From: Microbacterium terregens
GTDB taxonomy: Bacteria; Actinomycetota; Actinomycetes; Actinomycetales; Microbacteriaceae
NCBI RefSeq assembly: GCF_039534975.1
Contig: NZ_BAAAWH010000001.1
Coordinates: 930,001-994,000 of the forward strand
Direction: 5' to 3'
DNA length: 64,000 nt
Shown: positions 59,675 through 64,000 of the stretch, piece after piece
How positions within the stretch are numbered: the first letter of the stretch is position 1
Layout: each line of letters starts with the position of its first letter
The notes under the pieces: generated by a model
Seen by the model: the letters and a program-made list of their open reading frames with translations, nothing else
Database searches by the model: none
What the model was told of the DNA's origin: nothing
Program-made: the position numbers and the translations under genes

Positions 59675-59838
59675 CGGCTGACGCGGCTGACGCCAGCCGA
59701 CGCGCCTCTTCGGCTGACGCGCTTGACGCGGTACGCGGCTGACACGGCGACTTGGCTGACGCGGGCTGACGCGCGTCTATTGGGCGGCCGCCTGCTGACG
59801 CCGGACTATTGGGCGGACGCCTCCGACCCGGCTGACGC
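59661..59838 (+). repeat. GGCTGACGC repeats after the DUF4190-like gene
   Basis: GCCTCTTCGGCTGACG, which includes the stop codon of the gene, recurs at about 59704. GGCTGACGC or GGCTGACAC words occur about eight times to 59838, and TATTGGGCGG occurs twice near 59778 and 59807. The array lies between convergent genes. Confidence 0.8.
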
Positions 59839-59876
59839 CGCCATCCCACAGCCCCCGCCGCACAAACCGGTTGAAG

Positions 59877-61079
59877 CTACTCGACCACCCGGTCCGCGAG
59901 GATCGCGATCCGCTTGGATCCGACCCGCGTCAGGATGAGGGTCGCCGACCCGTCGCCGCGGAGCTTCAGCTGCTTGCGGCAGGCGGCCGGGTCGATGTCG
60001 ACGCCGCGCTTCTTGATCTCGAGCCGCCCGATCCCGCGATCGCGCAGCGCGCGGGACAGCGCCCGCACCTCGGTCGGCAGCACCTCGCGCACGCGGAAGC
60101 TCGCGACGAACGGACTGGTCAGCGCCGCGTCCGAGGTCAGGTAGGCGATCTGATCCGACAGCATGCCGGCATCCAGCGCCCGCGCGACGTCGCCGATCAG
60201 ACGCGCGCGGATCACCGAGCCGTCCGGCTCGTGCACGAAGGCGCCGAGCGGCCGGACGGGTTCGTCCGCGGCATCCGTCGCCGAGGTCAGCTCCCACGCC
60301 GCGTCGCCGCGCAGCACGAGAGCGGCGCGGCGCACGCCCTCACGAGCGAGGATGCCGGACCACAGCACGAGCTCGACCGTGGATCCGTCCGCGCTGACCC
60401 ACTGCGCTTCGACGCCGTCGGGGATCATCCCGCGGTCCAGGCCCGGGCCCAGCTTGATCCCGGTCGGGAGCCGCGCTGCCAGCTCGAACGCCCAGTCCAG
60501 CGCGGGGGAGTAGTCCTCGGGGCGCACGCGCGCGGTCTCGGAGTGCCCCGACGTGCGGCGGGCGGGATCCAGCCACACGCCGACATCGGATGCCGCGTCC
60601 CCCGGTGCCAGTGCCTCGGCCGTGCCGTGGCGGACGGTGACGGCATCCCCGAACGGGGCGAGGTTGTACGCGGCGATCGCGGCGGTCACCTCGTCGGCTT
60701 CGACCGCGTCGACCCGCAGGCCGAGCGCGGCGAAGCCGAGAGCGTCGCCGCCGATCCCGCAGCCCAGGTCCGCGACAGTGGTGATGCCGGCCGCGCGGAA
60801 CCTGCCGGCATGCCCGGCCGCGACCGCGAGACGGGTGGCCTGCTCCAGACCCGCCCGGGTGAACAGCATCCGATCGGCGAAGTCGCCGAACTTCGCGCGA
60901 GCCCGCACGCGCAGCCGCGCCTGGCCGACGACGGCGGAGACCAGTTCGGGGGAGTGCCCCGCCTTGCGCAGCCTCGACACCGTGCGGGCGACGTCTTCGG
61001 TGGAATCGACGGCGTCGGTGGAGTCCAGCAGCCGCAGCCCCTCGGGGGTGAGCAGTGCCGTCAACTCGGTGAGATCCAC
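59877..61079 (-). CDS. SAM-dependent methyltransferase with THUMP-like domain
   Basis: A protein of 400 residues. An N-terminal helical region (LTALLTPEGLRLLD) is followed by a class I methyltransferase core: VADLGCGIGGDALGFAALG is the SAM-binding loop, VDAVEADEVTAAIA the acidic ribose contact, and VWLDPARRTSG the D-P-A-R catalytic motif. The C-terminal GIGRLEIKKRGVDIDPAACRKQLKLRG is the THUMP-like domain of actinobacterial members. The fold suggests an RNA or protein methyltransferase, substrate not established. GTG 61079 gives the conserved start. It is divergent from the iniB-like gene. Confidence 0.85.
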   Translation of the reverse strand: MDLTELTALLTPEGLRLLDSTDAVDSTEDVARTVSRLRKAGHSPELVSAVVGQARLRVRARAKFGDFADRMLFTRAGLEQATRLAVAAGHAGRFRAAGITTVADLGCGIGGDALGFAALGLRVDAVEADEVTAAIAAYNLAPFGDAVTVRHGTAEALAPGDAASDVGVWLDPARRTSGHSETARVRPEDYSPALDWAFELAARLPTGIKLGPGLDRGMIPDGVEAQWVSADGSTVELVLWSGILAREGVRRAALVLRGDAAWELTSATDAADEPVRPLGAFVHEPDGSVIRARLIGDVARALDAGMLSDQIAYLTSDAALTSPFVASFRVREVLPTEVRALSRALRDRGIGRLEIKKRGVDIDPAACRKQLKLRGDGSATLILTRVGSKRIAILADRVVE

Positions 61080-61167
61080 CCGGCAAGCCTACGTTCGTGC
61101 GGGGTCGCGGCACGGCGCGGGATCCGGACGGGGGTTCGGGGGTGGATGCCGGTACCCCTACTCGAAC

Positions 61168-61202
61168 ACCCACCCCCCTCCCGAATCCCCAGGGGGGTGG
61201 GT
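61168..61202. promoter_or_regulatory. 12-bp inverted repeat upstream of the Asn/Asp-repeat gene
   Basis: ACCCACCCCCCT (61168-61179) is perfectly complementary to AGGGGGGTGGGT (61191-61202), with CCCGAATCCCC between them. It lies about 100 bases before ATG 61300 in a divergent gap. The loop contains another CTGGGGATTCGGG-type word on the minus strand. Operator or leader hairpin. Confidence 0.5.
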
Positions 61203-61299
61203 CTCAGGCGCGGGGGGCATCCCCGATGTGGCGGGCCGTCGGAAAGCCCAAACTCTAACTAATACGCCGCCGGGCAACTTTCGAACAAAGGAAAAAATC

Positions 61300-62403
61300 A
61301 TGGCTGCTGACGATAACGTCAACGTTCTGGGACTCCAGACCAACATCGACGACTCGGTCGAGGTCAACGACAACGTCGTGGGCAACGACGACAACAACAT
61401 CGGTAACGACGACAACGTGGTCGGCAACGACGACAACAACATCGGTAACGACGACAACGTGGTCGGCAACGACGACAACAACATCGGTAACGACGTTCTG
61501 TCGCACAACACCGACAACACGGACAACACGAACAACTCGACCAACATCGCCACGGCGGTCGCTGACTCGGGCAACGAGGCCAACGGGAACTTCTCGGGCA
61601 ACCTCTCGGGTAACGACAACTCGGACAACTCGGACAACTCCGACAACTCCGACAACTCCGACAACTCCGACAACTCGGACAACTCGGTCAACACCGACGC
61701 CTCGGTGAACGGCATCGCCAACAACTCCGACAACTCCGAGACCGACAACTCGGTTGACAACTCGGTGAACGGCATCGCCAACAACTCCGACAACTCGGAG
61801 AGCTACACCAACTCGTTCAACACCCAGATCCTCAACGACAACTCGGTATCGGCTGGCATCCGCCAGTACAACACCGGCTTCGGTGACTTCAACCTGGGTG
61901 GCCTGGGCGGCGCGGGCCTCGGCGGTGGCGACTTCACGTTGGCGCTCGACAACCGCAGCACCATCGTCGACCAGTCCGTCAACCAGAACATCGACACCGG
62001 TGGCGGCTTCGCCAGCGGCAACGTGATCCAGGGCTTCGAGAATGAGGCACAGACGGCATCGGGCGACCAGGCTGTCGCCGCCGGTGACGACGCGAACGTC
62101 GACAACTCGGTCACGAACATCGAGGTCGGCGACGTGTGGATCGGCAACGAGTGGAACACCACGTCGATCAGCGACTCCTTCCAGGACAACTCGGTCAACA
62201 CCGACGCCTCCACGAACACGCTGATCAACGACTCGTTCAAGGACTTCTCGGACAACTACGACGTTGACGTCGAGGTCGAGGACTCGTTCAACGACGAGTG
62301 GTCTTCGGAGGTCGACATCGACACCGAGCTCGAGTGGGAGAACAGCGGCAACTTCTTCAGCCCCGGCAGCGCTGCCACCGGTGGCGAGAACCTCGACTTC
62401 TAA
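61300..62403 (+). CDS. Asn/Asp/Ser-repeat protein, iniB-like position
   Basis: A protein of 367 residues from ATG 61300, behind an AAAGGA ribosome binding site at 61287-61292. It is very acidic and almost free of Lys and Cys. Residues about 28-65 hold three copies of a 14-residue unit (GNDDNNIGNDDNVV); residues 107-130 repeat NSD; later come NGIANNSDNSE copies, then a Gly/Leu-rich segment and a SFQDNSVNTDAS region. Such repeats suggest a beta-helical or amyloid-like fold. There is no signal peptide, sorting signal or membrane helix. A dynamin-like gene follows, as iniA follows the Gly/Asn-rich iniB in mycobacteria; homology to IniB is not proven. Confidence 0.65.
   Translation: MAADDNVNVLGLQTNIDDSVEVNDNVVGNDDNNIGNDDNVVGNDDNNIGNDDNVVGNDDNNIGNDVLSHNTDNTDNTNNSTNIATAVADSGNEANGNFSGNLSGNDNSDNSDNSDNSDNSDNSDNSDNSVNTDASVNGIANNSDNSETDNSVDNSVNGIANNSDNSESYTNSFNTQILNDNSVSAGIRQYNTGFGDFNLGGLGGAGLGGGDFTLALDNRSTIVDQSVNQNIDTGGGFASGNVIQGFENEAQTASGDQAVAAGDDANVDNSVTNIEVGDVWIGNEWNTTSISDSFQDNSVNTDASTNTLINDSFKDFSDNYDVDVEVEDSFNDEWSSEVDIDTELEWENSGNFFSPGSAATGGENLDF
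61381..61494 (+). repeat. 42-bp perfect coding repeat
   Basis: The 42-base unit beginning GGCAACGACGACAACAACAT starts at 61381, 61423 and 61465, with the third copy incomplete. A 9-base AACTCGGAC/AACTCCGAC repeat runs at about 61617-61690. Near-perfect repeats mark a site open to slippage. Confidence 0.9.
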
Positions 62404-62435
62404 GCGAAATCGGGTCGAAGAAACCGACACACCGA

Positions 62436-62469
62436 CTTGCCCGGCCACCCTCAGGGGTGGCCGGGCAAG
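62436..62469. terminator. Strong hairpin after the Asn/Asp-repeat gene
   Basis: CTTGCCCGGCCACCC (62436-62450) pairs perfectly with 62455-62469 around a 4-base loop TCAG; no long T-run follows. It may terminate most transcription before the dynamin-like gene or set the ratio of the two products. Confidence 0.8.
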
Positions 62470-62578
62470 CGGCGTTTGACCGCGTATTCATCATCAAGCA
62501 TTTCCCCTCGACCGGACTGCGGTATCGCCCGATGGCGTAGCGTTGTACGGTACGGGGGACGACCAACGGGGGCTGGTT

Positions 62579-64000
62579 TTGGCAGAGAGCAAAGAAGTTC
62601 AGCGCGCGGCCGACAAGGGGAACGACGCCGCCTCACCGCAGAACACTTCGGCTGCGCCGACGAATGGCGCACCGGCGAAGCGGCACGTTGCGGCCGCGCA
62701 GAAGAATGCAGCCGCCGCACAGAAGAAGAACGGCGCAGCCGTTCAGCAGCAGCCGCAGACGACCAAGATCGAAGCGCTGGTCCGGGTCATCGGAAACGTC
62801 GGCAAACTGGCGGCGTCCTCAGGACGCGAAGACCTCGCGGCACGTATGGATCAGACGCAGGAGCGACTGCGCGATCCGAACGTACGTGTCATCGTGGTCG
62901 GCGAGTTCAAGAAGGGCAAGAGCAAGCTCATCAACGCGCTGGTCAACGCGCCGGCATGCCCGGTCGACGATGACGTGGCGACGAGCGTTCCCACCTCGGT
63001 CGGCTACGCCGAGACGGCCTCCGCCGCCATTCTGGTCCACCACGAGAGCGGCGCGCCCGGCAATATCGAACGGCAGGAAGTCGCACTCGAGGACCTGAGT
63101 GATCTCGTCTCCGAAAAGGGCAACCCGAGCAACGAGCGCAAGATCATCTCCGCTGAAGTCCTGCTGCCGCGCGAGATCCTCAAGGGCGGCCTGCGGATCG
63201 TCGATTCGCCCGGCGTCGGCGGCCTTGACTCGTCGAACTCGCTGACCACGCTGGCTGCCCTCTCATCGGCGCACGCCGTGCTGCTCGTCTCGGATGCCTC
63301 GCAGGAGTACACCGAGCCGGAGATCCAATTCCTCAAGCACGCGATGCGCGTCTCGCCCAACGTCGCTGCGGTCCTGGCGAAAACCGACCTCTACCCCGAC
63401 TGGCGACAGATCGAGCGCATCGATCGCTCGCACCTGGGGAATGTCGGCGAAGTGCCGATGTTCACGGTCTCGAGCGACCTCAGGATGATGGCAGCAGAGC
63501 TGCAGGACCGCGAACTCAACGACGAGTCCGGGTTCCCGGCGCTCGTCGCCCACCTCCGCCGCGAGGTCCTCGAACGCGCCGAGGTGATCCACGAGCGCGC
63601 CGCCGTGCACGATCTCGCCTCGGTCGTCGATCAGCTCACGATGTCGCTGCGCTCCGAACTGAACGCGCTCGAGCATCCCGAAGACACCCCGCGGATGATC
63701 GCGGAACTCGAGGACGCGAAGGCGCGGGCGGACGAGTTCCGCGGCCGCTCGTCGCGCTGGCAGGTCACGCTGAGCGACGGCGTGGCGGACCTGATCTCCG
63801 ACATGGAGCACGATCTGCGTGACCGCCTGCGCAAGGTGCAGCGCGAAGCGGAGAAGTCCATCGACGAGGGGGATCCCGGTCCGATATGGGACCAGATCAC
63901 CGAATGGCTCGACCAGCGCGTCGCTGCCGCCGTCTCCGAGACGTTCGTCTGGACGGACGAGCGCTCACGGTGGCTCTCCGAAGAGGTCGCCGAGCTGTTC
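62579..64000 (+). CDS. Dynamin-like GTPase (IniA/IniC type), 3' end outside the window
   Basis: The frame runs from TTG 62579, eight bases after GGGGG, to the right edge without a stop: 474 residues visible. About 70 residues rich in Ala, Gln, Lys and Asn come first. The GTPase domain has G1 GEFKKGKSKL (residues 108-117), G2 DVATSVPTS, G3 DSPGVGG (Asp209) and G4 AKTD (residues 267-270). A long helical region (RGRSSRWQVTLSDGVADLI) begins the stalk. Bacterial dynamin-like proteins remodel membranes, and IniA protects mycobacteria under wall stress. The position after an Asn-rich protein strengthens the IniA comparison. Confidence 0.85.
   Translation, partial: MAESKEVQRAADKGNDAASPQNTSAAPTNGAPAKRHVAAAQKNAAAAQKKNGAAVQQQPQTTKIEALVRVIGNVGKLAASSGREDLAARMDQTQERLRDPNVRVIVVGEFKKGKSKLINALVNAPACPVDDDVATSVPTSVGYAETASAAILVHHESGAPGNIERQEVALEDLSDLVSEKGNPSNERKIISAEVLLPREILKGGLRIVDSPGVGGLDSSNSLTTLAALSSAHAVLLVSDASQEYTEPEIQFLKHAMRVSPNVAAVLAKTDLYPDWRQIERIDRSHLGNVGEVPMFTVSSDLRMMAAELQDRELNDESGFPALVAHLRREVLERAEVIHERAAVHDLASVVDQLTMSLRSELNALEHPEDTPRMIAELEDAKARADEFRGRSSRWQVTLSDGVADLISDMEHDLRDRLRKVQREAEKSIDEGDPGPIWDQITEWLDQRVAAAVSETFVWTDERSRWLSEEVAELF

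Noticed and set aside
61255..62448. 397-residue minus-strand frame rich in Val and Asp opposite the Asn/Asp-repeat gene
   Set aside because: It is the mirror of the coding repeats; the plus-strand frame has a good ribosome binding site and ends before a hairpin.
1..64000. tRNA, rRNA or replication origin
   Set aside because: No cloverleaf, rRNA or DnaA-box cluster was recognised by eye; a dedicated scan would be needed to exclude short RNA genes.

Overview
The window looks like chromosomal DNA of a high-GC actinobacterium of the Microbacteriaceae, most like Microbacterium. Supporting signs are about 70% GC, frequent GTG/TTG starts, TANNNT -10 boxes directly ahead of leaderless starts, a DUF222/HNH endonuclease, a rplM-rpsI-glmM-coaA-glmS-acpS-alr-tsaE-tsaB-rimI-tsaD gene order, and an LAxTG wall-sorting signal. 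The genus is an inference; no rRNA or tRNA is seen.

Layout. 1-2,260: lower-GC end of a polysaccharide locus (3' end of an SGNH hydrolase, a Wzy-like polymerase and a translationally coupled 55-residue membrane protein). 3,266-7,075: HNH endonuclease, secreted Ig-repeat protein, small membrane protein. 7,203-9,730: rplM, rpsI, glmM. 10,168-15,364: GYD protein, a STAND ATPase overlapping a polytopic membrane protein, and a Ppx/GppA phosphatase. 15,528-16,889: a complete IS3-family element. 17,011-18,012: coaA. 18,026-43,119: a large surface-glycan locus. It holds enzymes for a diamino-sugar nucleotide (oxidoreductase, epimerase, two aminotransferases, two acyltransferases), a Wzx flippase, several glycosyltransferases, an AMP ligase / PLP decarboxylase / carrier protein / asparagine-synthetase-like module, a Wzy polymerase and two Wzz-like proteins. 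Its right flank holds a secreted beta-helix protein, a VanZ protein and a GNAT-like protein. 43,133-47,931: a minus-strand operon with the priming sugar transferase, two glycosyltransferases and a deacetylase. 48,470-50,809: LAVTG surface protein plus a DUF4012 protein. 51,477-59,674: glmS, then acpS-alr-tsaE-tsaB-rimI-tsaD and a DUF4190-like protein. 59,877-61,079: THUMP-like methyltransferase. 61,300-64,000: Asn/Asp-repeat protein followed by a dynamin-like GTPase, resembling mycobacterial iniB-iniA.

How it fits together. glmS and glmM feed UDP-GlcNAc to wall and glycan synthesis. The sugar-nucleotide genes, priming transferase, glycosyltransferases, flippase, polymerases and Wzz-like proteins form a lipid-linked Wzx/Wzy pathway for a capsule or exopolysaccharide. 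Most junctions in these operons overlap by 4 bp (ATGA or GTGA), implying coupled translation.

The least explained signals are in the gaps between genes. There is a 22-bp-period repeat family (core TGCACTCTCG) in four oriented arrays, one interrupted at its centre of symmetry by the IS3 element. There is a clustered TGGGGA motif, often about 11 bp apart, at glycan, glmS and iniB-like promoters. Private tandem repeats lie just upstream of glmS and acpS, and AcpS itself carries a long in-frame repetitive tail.
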